The notes under the pieces: generated by a model
Seen by the model: only the letters and a program-made list of their open reading frames with translations
What the model was told of the DNA's origin: nothing
Database searches by the model: none
DNA from: Synechococcus sp. CS-1330
GTDB lineage: Bacteria; Cyanobacteriota; Cyanobacteriia; PCC-6307; Cyanobiaceae
Length of the DNA: 64,000 nt
NCBI GenBank assembly: GCA_025128025.1
Contig: JAHLYR010000047.1
Span: 124,001-188,000 of the forward strand
Direction of reading: 5' to 3'
Shown: positions 30,989 through 40,241 of the stretch, piece by piece
Numbering within the stretch: position 1 is the first letter of the stretch
How the letters are laid out: each line of letters starts with the position of its first letter
Translations under genes and position numbers: made by a program

Positions 30989-31372
30989 ATGTCCGCTACA
31001 ACCGACCAAATTCTCGAGTCACTGAAGACTCTTTCCCTGCTTGAAGCTTCCGAGCTCGTCAAGCAGATCGAAGAAGCTTTTGGTGTATCTGCCGCCGCTT
31101 CCGCGGGCGTCATGATGGCCGCAGCTCCTGCTGCTGCTGCTGAAGCCGTCGAGGAGCAGACCGAATTCGACGTCATGCTCGACAGCTTTGACGCCGCTGC
31201 CAAGATCAAGGTCCTCAAGGCCGTCCGCGAAGTCACCGGCCTCGGCCTGGGCGAAGCTAAGGCTCTGGTGGAAGGTGCTCCCTGCGCCATCAAGGAAGGC
31301 ATCGCCAAAGGCGAAGCCGAATCCATCAAAAAAGCTGTGGAAGAAGTCGGCGGCAAGGTTTCGATCAAGTGA
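30989..31372 (+). CDS. rplL: 50S ribosomal protein L7/L12
   Basis: A 127-residue stalk protein that recruits translation GTPases. The N-terminal dimerisation helix ([24 protein letters not shown]) is followed by an Ala-rich hinge and the C-terminal domain with [19 protein letters not shown] and [16 protein letters not shown] terminator at 31431-31456 ends the operon. Confidence 0.98.
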   Translation: MSATTDQILESLKTLSLLEASELVKQIEEAFGVSAAASAGVMMAAAPAAAAEAVEEQTEFDVMLDSFDAAAKIKVLKAVREVTGLGLGEAKALVEGAPCAIKEGIAKGEAESIKKAVEEVGGKVSIK

Positions 31373-31430
31373 TCGCTGGGGCCTTTCGGGGTCCTGTCAC
31401 CTTTCTGCCAACGTCTTTCGTTGCCACCAG

Positions 31431-31456
31431 ACCGGCCCCTCTCGGGCCGGTTTTTT
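31431..31456 (+). terminator. Intrinsic terminator after rplL
   Basis: CCGGCCC (31432-31438) pairs with GGGCCGG (31444-31450) across a short loop, followed by TTTTTT (31451-31456). It lies 59 bases after the rplL stop and closes the rplJ-rplL operon. Confidence 0.9.
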
Positions 31457-31503
31457 GATGCAGTAATGAATAAAAAGAAGGGTCCAATAAAAAGATGTGA
31501 CCA

Positions 31504-31531
31504 ATAAAAAAGCCCCGCCAAAGGCAGGGCT
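31504..31531 (-). terminator. Intrinsic terminator for the DUF3747 gene
   Basis: On the minus strand AGCCCTGCC pairs with GGCGGGGCT (31511-31531, one G-U pair) over a three-base loop. A run of T follows, ending near 31504. It would stop transcription from the gene at 31672-32385. The rest of the ~300-base gap (31373-31671) holds the rplL terminator and an isolated ACTCCTCACAC motif at 31589-31599; no gene is evident. Confidence 0.8.
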
Positions 31532-31671
31532 TTGAGTTGGAACGATTCAGGGAGTCTGTCCTCGTTTCGACCCCGGAAGAGCGTTCCCACTCCTCACACC
31601 CCAGAAACTTAATGGCAGGCTTCGGGAATGGCTCGCTGGACTGGGACTCTCTGGCAACTGGCACCCGGGCT

Positions 31672-32385
31672 TCAATCGCGGAAGGGGATCACTGGCAAGC
31701 GAATAGGGCCCTGTCCCATCCCCTGGGCCAGCAGGCTCGGGGGGGCAACCAGCAGGGGTGCGGGTTGGGAGGTGCCGCTGGCTGCGGCTAGTAGCTGGGG
31801 CAGGGGTGCGGCGTTGGCGAAGTACAGGTGATTAAGGGTCTGCTCGCCAAAGCTGCGGCGTTGCAAGTCCCAGCCGGATTCGAGCTTCAGGGCTACAAAC
31901 CCATCCCGATCGCGCAGGGGCACCTGGGCGCGGGCAACAACCAGGGTGGTGGGATCGCTGGGGGTGCTGGCCTGCAGTTGCAGTTCGTTGCCGCTCTGGC
32001 GTAGCTGCAGCCGGTAGCGACTGGCCAGATCCTGATCGCCGATACGCAGGGAGTAGCCGTTGCTGTCGAGATAGCGGCTGCAGATGCCGGTGAAGTTGAA
32101 GCGGTTGAGGGCCGGGTCGATCAGGCCGTCGGGGCGCTCCTCCCAGCAGCGGGGTTGGGGCTTGATCTGCTCAAGCACCAGCAGGTTCCAGTCGCTGCGC
32201 CCCAGGGGCCGCGCCAGCACGGCGAAGCTGCTGGCATCGAGCGGTCGGCTATTGAATAGGTTTGCTGCCTCTGCCCAGGGGGTGAGGGCGGCCAGGGCCG
32301 CACCTGCCAGCAGGGCGTTTCGCCAGGGACGGTAGGTTCGGCGCTCTGCCTGGCTTCTGGTCAGGCCCGGTTTGGATGGGTCCAT
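31672..32385 (-). CDS. Secreted DUF3747 family protein
   Basis: About 237 residues from the ATG at 32385. A basic N-terminus and hydrophobic stretch (NALLAGAALAALTPWAEA) form a signal peptide. The family core follows: FAVLARPLGRSDWNLLVLEQ, then CWEERPDGLIDPALNRFNFTGIC, YSLRIGDQDLASRYRL and a DRDGFVALKLESGW segment. DUF3747 is a cyanobacterial exported family of unknown role. Two Cys residues (about residues 80 and 102) may form a disulfide. It is divergent from rnhA. Confidence 0.82.
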   Translation of the reverse strand: MDPSKPGLTRSQAERRTYRPWRNALLAGAALAALTPWAEAANLFNSRPLDASSFAVLARPLGRSDWNLLVLEQIKPQPRCWEERPDGLIDPALNRFNFTGICSRYLDSNGYSLRIGDQDLASRYRLQLRQSGNELQLQASTPSDPTTLVVARAQVPLRDRDGFVALKLESGWDLQRRSFGEQTLNHLYFANAAPLPQLLAAASGTSQPAPLLVAPPSLLAQGMGQGPIRLPVIPFRD

Positions 32386-32441
32386 GGCGGGGCACAGCAA
32401 GTGGCAGATGGGTTCTTTAGCGAATTTTCGGGGGTTGTCCA

Positions 32442-33239
32442 GTGGCGGCTAAGCCGGTGAAAGTGGTGGCTGCGGCCTGTGATGGTGCTTGCAGTGGTAA
32501 CCCGGGCCCAGGCGGCTGGGGCGCCTTGCTGCGCTTCGAGGATGGCTCAGTGCATGAGATGGGCGGAGCCGATCGGGCCACCACCAACAACCGCATGGAG
32601 CTCACCGCAGCCCTGGCCCTGCTGGAGGCCATCAAGGAGCTGCCCCGTCCGGCCCAGCTCAGCATTCGCACCGACAGCCGCTACCTGATCGATGGTTTCA
32701 GCAAGTGGATCCAGGGCTGGAAGCGCAAGGGCTGGCGCACGGCCTCCGGCGGGGCGGTGCTCAATCGGGATCTATGGGAGCTGCTGGACCAGGCCCGGCT
32801 TGAGGGGGTGTCCCTGGTGCATGTCAAGGGTCATAGCGGTGATCCCGACAACGACCGCTGTGATGCGATCGCCGTGGCCTTTTCCAAGGGTCAGATGCCG
32901 GCCATGGCGGCCGGTGAGGTGATCGCCACCGCCCGGATCGAAGCGGACGTTCCTGCCGACTTTCCCAGCACTAAAAACGCCGCCCCTGGCCTAGCGATTG
33001 CCGACCCGGCGCCGGCGCCCCTGCAGCAGCTGCTGAGCCGCTGTGAGCTGGCCGATCGCTTCGCTAGCCAGGGCTACGGCCTCAGCTTGGTGGAGCTGGC
33101 TCAGCTGGTGGAGCAGCCCTTGCAGCAACTGGAGCGCTGCAGTGGGCCCTGGCGCTGGCGTGACTGGCAGGTGTTGCCTCTGGAGGGAGGTCGCTGGCGT
33201 TTGCAACGGGACGAGGGAGGATTGGGCGCGCGGGAGTAG
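32442..33239 (+). CDS. rnhA: Ribonuclease HI with C-terminal extension
   Basis: A 265-residue protein with a GTG start. The first ~150 residues are RNase HI, which removes RNA from RNA-DNA hybrids. The catalytic acidic residues are in [38 protein letters not shown] and [12 protein letters not shown]. Typical bacterial RNase HI is about 155 residues; here ~110 more follow, ending in a compact domain with [15 protein letters not shown] and [11 protein letters not shown]. That tail may aid substrate binding, but I do not recognise it. pyrD begins eight bases later. Confidence 0.93.
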   Translation: MAAKPVKVVAAACDGACSGNPGPGGWGALLRFEDGSVHEMGGADRATTNNRMELTAALALLEAIKELPRPAQLSIRTDSRYLIDGFSKWIQGWKRKGWRTASGGAVLNRDLWELLDQARLEGVSLVHVKGHSGDPDNDRCDAIAVAFSKGQMPAMAAGEVIATARIEADVPADFPSTKNAAPGLAIADPAPAPLQQLLSRCELADRFASQGYGLSLVELAQLVEQPLQQLERCSGPWRWRDWQVLPLEGGRWRLQRDEGGLGARE

Positions 33240-33247
33240 GCGGGGAG

Positions 33248-34420
33248 ATGGTGGATTCAGGCACCGCAACCAGCACAGGGGCCTTGTATGAGCGGTTAGT
33301 GGGGCCGCTGCTGGGCCGCGACGACGGCGCCGATGCCGAGCAGCTCAGCCAAATGACGCTGACGGCGCTGGGCCAGGCCTCCTTGCGGCGCCAGTGGCCC
33401 TTAGTGAGTGGTGCCTTGGCAGGCCTGGCCGCTGAGCTGCAGCGCCCCGATCTCCGGCTGGAGCAAACCCTGTTTGGCTGCCGCTTCTCTAACCCGGTGG
33501 GCCTGGCGGCCGGATTTGACAAAAACGGTGTAGCAGCAGGGATCTGGCATTTGTTTGGTTTTGGCTTTGCCGAGCTGGGCACGGTCACCTGGCACGGCCA
33601 GCCGGGCAATCCCAAGCCGCGGCTGTTTCGTTTGGCTGCCGAGCGGGCGGCGCTCAACCGCATGGGCTTCAACAACGGCGGCGCCCAGGTGTTGCGCCGC
33701 ACCCTGGAGCGCCAGCAGCTGCCGGCACCGGGCCAGCGCCCGGCGGTGCTGGGCATCAACCTGGGCAAATCCAAGATCACCTCTCTGGAGCTTGCCCCCG
33801 ACGACTACGCCTCCTCCCTGGAGCTACTCGCCCCCTTGGCCGACTACGCGGTGATCAATGTGAGCTCGCCCAACACTCCGGGCCTGCGCGAGCTGCAGGA
33901 GGAAATCCTGTTGCGCCGCCTGGTGGAGCGGCTGCGGCGCTTGCCGGCCTGCCCGCCGCTGCTGGTGAAGATCGCCCCGGATCTGGAGGACGACGCGATT
34001 GATGCCATCGCCCGCATGGCCTACGAGGAGGGGCTGGCAGGCGTAATCGCTGTGAACACCAGCCTGCACCGCCTCGGCCTTGAGCAGCGGAGACTGGTGC
34101 AGACGGGCCGCACCCTGGCCGAGGAGGCCGGCGGCCTCAGCGGAGTGCCGCTACGGGGTAGGGCCCTTGAGGTGCTGCGGCGGCTGCGGGCTACGGCGGG
34201 TCCCGCCTTGCCCCTGATTGGTGTAGGTGGGATCGATTCGGCCGAGAGCGCCTGGGAGCGGATCACTGCAGGGGCCTCGCTGGTGCAGCTCTATACCGGC
34301 TGGATCTACGGCGGTCCGGCGCTGGTGCCACAGATTTTGGAAGGTCTGGCGTCCCAGCTGGATCGCCATGGCCTGAGCCATATCGGCGAAGCCGTGGGCA
34401 CGGGTCTGGCCTGGCGTTGA
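33248..34420 (+). CDS. pyrD: Dihydroorotate dehydrogenase (quinone), class 2
   Basis: A 390-residue membrane-associated flavoenzyme of pyrimidine synthesis. An N-terminal helical segment for quinone access precedes [62 protein letters not shown] and [12 protein letters not shown]. The catalytic Ser in VSSPNTPG marks class 2. It follows rnhA by eight bases. Confidence 0.96.
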   Translation: MVDSGTATSTGALYERLVGPLLGRDDGADAEQLSQMTLTALGQASLRRQWPLVSGALAGLAAELQRPDLRLEQTLFGCRFSNPVGLAAGFDKNGVAAGIWHLFGFGFAELGTVTWHGQPGNPKPRLFRLAAERAALNRMGFNNGGAQVLRRTLERQQLPAPGQRPAVLGINLGKSKITSLELAPDDYASSLELLAPLADYAVINVSSPNTPGLRELQEEILLRRLVERLRRLPACPPLLVKIAPDLEDDAIDAIARMAYEEGLAGVIAVNTSLHRLGLEQRRLVQTGRTLAEEAGGLSGVPLRGRALEVLRRLRATAGPALPLIGVGGIDSAESAWERITAGASLVQLYTGWIYGGPALVPQILEGLASQLDRHGLSHIGEAVGTGLAWR

Positions 34421-34457
34421 AAGTTCGGTAAGTTTTCCTTTAAAAAGGGCCTACATC

Positions 34458-35339
34458 TTGGTACTGGCGGGACTCCAAAACACCTGGCGCCCCCTCCGTG
34501 CCCAGCTCTTCCCCAGGCTGGTGATGATTGATCTATCTGAGCAGTTGGTGACTGCTCAGTTGGTGAAGCAGGGAAAGCCCTTGGAGCCGAATTGGACCGC
34601 CCCAATCCCTGCTCTGACCTGCCGCGATGGGGTGCCGCAACTCAAGGATGCGGTAGGGGATTTTTTGGGCGATCTGTTGTTGGAGTACGGGGTGATTGAT
34701 GCTCAGTTGGTGGTGTCCTTGCCCCGGCAAGCTTCCCATTGGCGGGTAGTTGATTGGCCGGCCGGCCAACTGCCGGCGAATTCCGTAAGCGACCTGCGCG
34801 CGCTGAATCCGGATCTGGGCTGGCCGTTTCCACTGGATCAGGCCTATCTGGATGTGCAGCCTCTTCCGGGCCTTGCCGCTAGCTCGTTAGTGATCGCAGC
34901 GGAGCGGTCTGTGGTGGACGCCTGGGTGGAGGTGTTTGCGATTGCTGGTGGCACCCTGCAGCACCTACTGCCCTCGCAGCTGTGCATGATGTGGGGCCTC
35001 CGCGACGAACTGGCGGCCACACCCGCCAGTTCCCTGGTGGGGCTGTTGCAGCCGCTGGATCAGCAAACCAACCTGATTGTGTGGAACAAAGGAGTGCCTG
35101 AGTTTGAGCGGATGCTGCCTGGGCCGATGGTTGATTTGATTCCGGCCTTGAAACAGAGCTTGGATTTTTATCGAAACCTCAAGGCTCCTCAGGCACCGGT
35201 GCGCTTGCTGCTCTCTGCACCCCTAGAGGATGCGGTGTCATTGGAGCAGGCGCTCGGCTTGAAAGCCGAGTTAGTCGATCGAGATGGTTTTGGTTCCCTC
35301 TGCTTGCAGGGCCTGGCTTCCTTGGAGCTGGTCCCGTGA
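34458..35339 (+). CDS. pilM: Type IV pilus assembly protein PilM-like
   Basis: A 293-residue cytoplasmic protein, judged PilM by position ahead of pilN-pilO-pilQ and by its actin-like layout (an early MIDLSEQLVTAQLVKQG strand pair, a central Ser/Val-rich VVSLPRQASHWRVV segment and a later LVGLLQPLDQQTNLIVW phosphate-like strand). It is shorter than typical PilM (about 350) and quite divergent. TTG at 34458 is preferred because AAGGG precedes it by about eight bases; ATG at 34524 is the alternative. It overlaps pilN by four bases. Confidence 0.72.
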   Translation: MVLAGLQNTWRPLRAQLFPRLVMIDLSEQLVTAQLVKQGKPLEPNWTAPIPALTCRDGVPQLKDAVGDFLGDLLLEYGVIDAQLVVSLPRQASHWRVVDWPAGQLPANSVSDLRALNPDLGWPFPLDQAYLDVQPLPGLAASSLVIAAERSVVDAWVEVFAIAGGTLQHLLPSQLCMMWGLRDELAATPASSLVGLLQPLDQQTNLIVWNKGVPEFERMLPGPMVDLIPALKQSLDFYRNLKAPQAPVRLLLSAPLEDAVSLEQALGLKAELVDRDGFGSLCLQGLASLELVP

Positions 35340-36040
35340 CGTCAAGGCCACTCACAACTGATTTCGACCTCCTGCGTGAAAAACGTCAGGAACTGAACCT
35401 GCCGGGCCCTGTCCAGGTTGCAGTGCAGGGTCGTCAACTGTTGGCGAGGGGCGTAGCGATCGGCGCTGCTCTGATCGGGATCTCGCTGGGGATGGCTGTT
35501 TTGGTGTTAATGCGTGCCCTGATGGTGAGCGCTGAGGTGGATCGCCTCGGCACGGTGGAGGCGGAAGTCCAGCTGTTTGAAACTCAGCTCACTGCTGCCC
35601 GGGGCAAGCTCAATAGGCTGGAGAAAGTCAACGCGGATTTGGTCAAGGGGTTGATTGCGGTGCGTTCTGGATCGGCGCTGATGCGCGATCTGCAGCTGCG
35701 AGTGCCGGAAGGTGTTCAACTCACCGCCGCTACGGATGAGGGGAATGGCTATCGGATCAAGGGATTGTCTCGGGATCCCCAGGCCTTTGCCCGTATAAAT
35801 GCGTTTCAGCTGCAGTTGAAGCGCTCCCCTTTGGTTGATACCAATGCCGTCACTCTGGTCAAAGCTTCTCGGGGTGTTGCTGAGGCCAACGGGTCTGGAT
35901 CAGGACCGGTCAGTTTTGAGCTTCTGATCAACTTTCGTCCGCCGATTAGTCCGCTAGCCGAGAAACAGATCCTCACCCAGCTTGGAGCTGAGGGCTTGGT
36001 GCGCCGCCTGGATCTGCTGCAACGGGAGGGTTTGCTCTGA
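35336..36040 (+). CDS. pilN: Type IV pilus assembly protein PilN-like
   Basis: A 234-residue bitopic protein with a GTG start overlapping the pilM stop. The conserved N-terminal motif appears as FDLLREKRQELNLPGP. It is followed by one membrane helix (VAIGAALIGISLGMAVLVLMRAL), a coiled-coil stretch (about residues 75-110) and a C-terminal ferredoxin-like domain (LRVPEGVQLTAATDEGNGYR). PilN pairs with PilO to form the inner-membrane alignment complex. Confidence 0.85.
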   Translation: MTSRPLTTDFDLLREKRQELNLPGPVQVAVQGRQLLARGVAIGAALIGISLGMAVLVLMRALMVSAEVDRLGTVEAEVQLFETQLTAARGKLNRLEKVNADLVKGLIAVRSGSALMRDLQLRVPEGVQLTAATDEGNGYRIKGLSRDPQAFARINAFQLQLKRSPLVDTNAVTLVKASRGVAEANGSGSGPVSFELLINFRPPISPLAEKQILTQLGAEGLVRRLDLLQREGLL

Positions 36041-36816
36041 TGACCAACCTCCAGAATGGGGATGATCGCCATGCCACCCAAGGGCGACAACGGTTGCTTT
36101 TGGGGGTGCCGATCGGCGTGGGGGCTGTGCTGGCAGTTTTGGTGCTGGGCGCCGGTGTGGTTCCCCAGTGGCTGAAGCTGCAGGCAGATAGTGAAAGGCT
36201 GGCCCAGCTGGAGGAGATCCAGGGCCGGATCCCTCTGCTGCGGGCTCAGATCGCCAAAACGGCGGAAAGCCAGGCGGCGGCGGAGCGCAAGCGGCAAAAG
36301 GTGCTGCAACTGATCGAGGGCAGTGGCGAGTTGGTGACATTCCTGGCCCAGCTGGATAGGGAGGCCAGTCGCTTCGGTGTGCAGCTGGATCTGTATGAAC
36401 CCGTGGCGGCACTGCCTCCTCCTCCTGGGGATGGGAAGAAGGAGTCCCTGAAGGGTGATCAGCCAGCGCCAGCACCCCAGTCACCCCTTGAGGGGGCCGG
36501 TCTGAAAGCCCAGAAGATTTTGCTAACGGCCCGGGGGGCCTATCCCAATGTGTTGGCGTTTTTGCGTGCCACTGAAAAGCTGACTGTTTTGGTGTCACAA
36601 AGCAACTTGTCTTTGACTGCTGTGGAGCCTCCCAAAGCCGTTCCCCAGCCGGCGGCTGAGGGTGGCAATCAGAAAGCTAATCAGAAGGGCAATCAGGGCA
36701 GTTCACTCTCAACGGCGACGACCCCTGTAGCAGCCAAAACTGAGCTGAAATTGACCATAACTTATTACCAAATTGGCACTACTCTGCCTCCAGCGCCTGT
36801 GGCCCTTAACAATTAA
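36040..36816 (+). CDS. pilO: Type IV pilus assembly protein PilO-like
   Basis: A 258-residue bitopic protein whose ATG shares a base with the pilN stop (TGATG). A basic N-terminus leads into one membrane helix (LLLGVPIGVGAVLAVLVLGAG), a coiled coil (SERLAQLEEIQGRIPLLRAQ) and a periplasmic domain with FLAQLDREASRFGVQL and YPNVLAFLRATEKL. A Gly/Asn/Gln-rich linker with NQKANQKGNQG precedes the last strand. It fits PilO in layout and position. No PilP gene follows, as in other cyanobacteria. Confidence 0.85.
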   Translation: MTNLQNGDDRHATQGRQRLLLGVPIGVGAVLAVLVLGAGVVPQWLKLQADSERLAQLEEIQGRIPLLRAQIAKTAESQAAAERKRQKVLQLIEGSGELVTFLAQLDREASRFGVQLDLYEPVAALPPPPGDGKKESLKGDQPAPAPQSPLEGAGLKAQKILLTARGAYPNVLAFLRATEKLTVLVSQSNLSLTAVEPPKAVPQPAAEGGNQKANQKGNQGSSLSTATTPVAAKTELKLTITYYQIGTTLPPAPVALNN

Positions 36817-36896
36817 TCCGTCGTCTATTGCCCTCATTTGGTGCACTGGTTTTTTAGAAATCATTTCGCTAAGATCTGCTTAGAGTTGTACGAAAA

Positions 36897-39221
36897 ATGT
36901 TGGGCAGCAAATTTGGGCGGCGTCTTGTTACGGCCGCTGCGGCGGCAGTCCTTCCCGGTTTTGTCCTTCTTGACGCCGTTGCCCACGCTGGCCCTCGCCA
37001 ATCCGCTGCAGGTGCTCCAACGTCTGCGACCAGTCAATCCTCCTCCTCCTTTCGTGGCTCTGCTGCTATAGCTGCGGGGCCGATCCAGCTGCAGGTGCGT
37101 CGCCTGGGTGATGCTGTTGAGCTGGTTGTTCAGGGGGTTGGCGCGGCTCCCCAGTTGCAGCAGTCGATGCGAAGCAATAGCTGGCAGGGTCAGCTGCTTA
37201 CAGCTATTCCTACGGGGTTGCGGTCTGGCCCGCAGCGCATCTCCTTACCGGAGCTTGGTTTTCAGTCGGTCAGCCTGGATGGATCCGGCAGCAGTTACAG
37301 CCTGTCGGTGACCCCAATGCCTGGGGTTCCACTGGCGCGCCCGGTGGTGAGCGCTGATGGTTTGAATCTGATCCTCACGTTTCCCGCCTCGCCGCAGGTT
37401 TCTCTGCAGACGAACCGCCTGGATTTGAGTCAGCCTGGCGCTGTGCCGCTGCCTACCTATGCGCCACCACTTCAGCCCCGGGCTGTGGCACCGCCGTTGG
37501 GGGATATGGCTGTGGGGTCAATGACAATGCGGAATCCAGGGTATCTGCAGGTCAAAGGTCCAAATGTGACTTTGACATTTAGAAATGCCCCCGTTCGCGA
37601 TGCTTTGATGGCAGTTGCGCGCATTGGCGGATACGGATTTGTTTATTTATCCGAGAGTCTGACTGAGGAAGGGAAAGACTATCTAAGTGCAGAAAAAATT
37701 ACAAGCAGATATAAAGACTTTGTTACTAATTCTGGCAATAATTTCGAGAAGGGACCTGATAATTTGTTGACTTTAAAAGAAAATCCCAGGCCTGTAACTG
37801 TTTCGTTTGCCAATGAGAGCTATTCTGGCGCTGTTAATGCAATTTTGGCGGCAGGAGGGCTTCAAGGAAGATTGCAGGGTCGAACAATCTTTGCTGGGCC
37901 TAATATGCTTGCCTTGGCTACTTATGGACCTCAGCTTTCTAAGGTCTATAGGTTAAATCAAGCTAGCGCTCAAAGTGCAGCGCAATACCTGGCCAGCCTA
38001 GGAGCAATTATATATATACCTCAAACAATCACGAATGTGCAAAGTACTGGTAATTCAACGAATACTGGTGCTGGGACGGCCGGCGGTGGATCTACGAGTA
38101 GCACAACAAATACATCTACAAGTACTACTACTGAAATTCAAAAGTTTGGCGGCAAGCCTGGACCCATTTTGGGCGTTACCGGCACAATCGATAGCAGGCT
38201 TTCTACGATTACTCTGATTGGAGAGCCTTCGAGTGTGGCTATCGCAGAGCAATATTTGCGGCAGCTTGATTTACGCCAGCGACAGGTGGCTTTGTCTGTC
38301 AAGATATTGGATGTTAACTTGGATAATGACTCCATAATGGAAAATAGTTTTGCGATTCGCTGGGGTAATAATTTTATTGTCAATGATGGCGGCGAGCTGC
38401 TCGGAGCTTTCGGGAATAATTTGCCACCTGGCTACAATCCCTTGACGGGATTTAGTGCGCCACAGGCAAATCCTGGTTCTGCTTATCCGAAAAATCAATT
38501 TTACGACTTTCTCAGGGCTCAAATTGTGTCTCAGAGCACGAAGCTCTTGGCTAGTCCAACGCTGATTCTTCAGGAAAATCCTGCCGAATTGCGCGCGGCT
38601 GGAGGTGGTGGCTCCGGTTCATCGCAGGCTGGATCTTTGGACGACTACAACATCGACTCCCCAATTGGTCGTCGCATGGCTAACGAAGGAGTTGTCAGGG
38701 TTGGCACAAATGTGATTACCCAGTATCAGGTGAATAATGCGGCAAACTCTGCTGGCGCCAGTAATATCATCACCTGCCAGCCGACGCTGTCCACGGCCGG
38801 GCTTGTTTTGGGGGCTCGTATTCAAAAGATCGATGATAATGGCTTCGTCACATTTGCTTTGTCTCCAAGTGTTTCTGCGGTAACTGATCGCGAGCCCGTT
38901 CCGGGATGTGGAAATATTGACATTCTGAGCGTGCGTCGATTGGATACGGGTGCGCTACGGGTGCGAGATGGTCAGACATTGATCATGACGGGTGTGATTT
39001 CAGAGTTTGATCGAGCGGAAGTCACCAAGTGGCCAATTCTTGGTGATATTCCACTGATTGGTTCGTTGTTCCGCTCTAGCGGGACTCGCCGCGAAAAGAG
39101 AGAGTTGGTGATTATGGTGACACCAAAAATAATTAATGATGTAGAAGGTGGTGTGTATGGCTATGGCTACCAGCCTTCAACTCCTGATGCTCGCAGCTTT
39201 ATGGGGGCATCGGGGTATTAG
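36897..39221 (+). CDS. pilQ: Type IV pilus secretin PilQ
   Basis: A 774-residue outer-membrane channel for the pilus. A signal peptide leads to AMIN-type beta domains (about 60-190), then secretin N-domains. The first has NVTLTFRNAPVRDALMAVARIGGYGFVY, and a later one has the repeated VAIAEQYLRQLDLRQRQV. A Thr/Ser/Gly-rich linker (about 380-405) separates them. The secretin core has LASPTLILQENPAEL and ends GQTLIMTGVISEFDRAEV, PILGDIPLIGSLF and RRELVIMVTPKII-like residues. The middle (37560-38580) is conspicuously AT-rich. It follows pilO by 80 bases. Confidence 0.95.
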   Translation: MLGSKFGRRLVTAAAAAVLPGFVLLDAVAHAGPRQSAAGAPTSATSQSSSSFRGSAAIAAGPIQLQVRRLGDAVELVVQGVGAAPQLQQSMRSNSWQGQLLTAIPTGLRSGPQRISLPELGFQSVSLDGSGSSYSLSVTPMPGVPLARPVVSADGLNLILTFPASPQVSLQTNRLDLSQPGAVPLPTYAPPLQPRAVAPPLGDMAVGSMTMRNPGYLQVKGPNVTLTFRNAPVRDALMAVARIGGYGFVYLSESLTEEGKDYLSAEKITSRYKDFVTNSGNNFEKGPDNLLTLKENPRPVTVSFANESYSGAVNAILAAGGLQGRLQGRTIFAGPNMLALATYGPQLSKVYRLNQASAQSAAQYLASLGAIIYIPQTITNVQSTGNSTNTGAGTAGGGSTSSTTNTSTSTTTEIQKFGGKPGPILGVTGTIDSRLSTITLIGEPSSVAIAEQYLRQLDLRQRQVALSVKILDVNLDNDSIMENSFAIRWGNNFIVNDGGELLGAFGNNLPPGYNPLTGFSAPQANPGSAYPKNQFYDFLRAQIVSQSTKLLASPTLILQENPAELRAAGGGGSGSSQAGSLDDYNIDSPIGRRMANEGVVRVGTNVITQYQVNNAANSAGASNIITCQPTLSTAGLVLGARIQKIDDNGFVTFALSPSVSAVTDREPVPGCGNIDILSVRRLDTGALRVRDGQTLIMTGVISEFDRAEVTKWPILGDIPLIGSLFRSSGTRREKRELVIMVTPKIINDVEGGVYGYGYQPSTPDARSFMGASGY

Positions 39222-39296
39222 AAAGCGATGGCTCTGCTCAAGCGCTGACTGGCAGTGCTCACCGCCTCTGAGCTCGCCCCCGCACTCTGAGTGCCT

Positions 39297-40136
39297 TTAC
39301 AAGCCCATTGGCAGAAAGGCCTTGGCCGCCAGTGGGGCCAGAAACTGAAAGGCGGCGAGGGCGCCACTCAGGGCTTTGCTGCCGGCTCCGTTGCCGCCGG
39401 GAGTATCGGGCTTGGTTGATGCCACCACGGTCTTGGCAGCTTGCTTCAACTGCAACGCCTGCTCGTGTTCGCCGCGTTCTCCATAGAGGCTGGCGGCGTA
39501 GTTGAAATCATTGGCGGCCAGCTCGCTCTTGCCCTGCTCGCCGCGGCAGATCCCCCGGGCCACCCAGCTGATGGCGGCGGTGGGTTCCTTGCGGATAGCG
39601 GCGCTGAAAAATGCTTCCGCCTCTGGATAGCGGCCCTGCTGCGCGGCCTCGGCGCCCGCGTTGTGCAATTCCGCATAGCTCAGTTGCGTTGGCTCGATGC
39701 CTGTGGCCCGTTGCCAGTGGCTGCGGGCTAGGGCTCCTGGGTCCAGCAGGGCACCACTGAGATCGGCCTGGCGCAGATCGGTGCCATCCAGCCGTGCGCC
39801 GCGTAGGTCGGCGCCGCGCAGCGAGGCGCCCATCAGGCTCGTGAAGCTCAGATTGGCGCCGCTGAGTTGGGCGCCATCCAGGCGGGCCTGACCCAGGTTG
39901 GCTCGCTGCAGCTGGGCTTGGCGGAGATCGGCATCGCGCAGATCCGCATGCACCAGATCCGCGTCTTGAAGCTTGCAGCCACGGCAGCTGCGGGTTTCCA
40001 GCAGTTTGAAAAGGTCGCTCGAATCCGCCTTGGCGGTAGGCGGCATCACTATGGCTACAGCAGCGAGCAAGCTGGCGGCGGCGCTCAGCAGGAGGCCTGG
40101 ACCTGGCAACGTCGGAGGCGCGATGCGGCTTTGCAT
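39297..40136 (-). CDS. Exported pentapeptide-repeat protein with C-terminal TPR-like helices
   Basis: About 279 residues from the ATG at 40136. A signal peptide (LLLSAAASLLAAVAIVMPPTAKA) is followed by LLETRSCRGCKLQDADL, a start seen in several cyanobacterial pentapeptide proteins with a Cys pair. About 15 pentapeptide units of the A(D/N)Lxx type form a right-handed beta helix up to about residue 135. TPR-like helix pairs follow (QQGRYPEAEAFFSAAIRKEP, GKSELAANDFNYAA). It probably acts in the periplasm or lumen as a scaffold; the exact job is unknown. It is divergent from the cobD-like gene. Confidence 0.85.
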   Translation of the reverse strand: MQSRIAPPTLPGPGLLLSAAASLLAAVAIVMPPTAKADSSDLFKLLETRSCRGCKLQDADLVHADLRDADLRQAQLQRANLGQARLDGAQLSGANLSFTSLMGASLRGADLRGARLDGTDLRQADLSGALLDPGALARSHWQRATGIEPTQLSYAELHNAGAEAAQQGRYPEAEAFFSAAIRKEPTAAISWVARGICRGEQGKSELAANDFNYAASLYGERGEHEQALQLKQAAKTVVASTKPDTPGGNGAGSKALSGALAAFQFLAPLAAKAFLPMGL

Positions 40137-40241
40137 GGCATTGTGCCCGTTGCAACGGCTTATAGCGCAGGAATTCGTGCGCTTCCCAGGCTGCACAGGG
40201 CTGTTCACCAGGCGGCCGGCGGCAGCAATTAGCTTTCGGCC

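Noticed and set aside
31365..31664. Minus-strand frame of about 99 codons between rplL and the DUF3747 gene
   Set aside because: It spans two terminator hairpins and gives a product without recognisable features.
39222..39296. Hairpin (GCACTC / GAGTGC) after pilQ as an intrinsic terminator
   Set aside because: The stem is short and no T-run follows on either strand.
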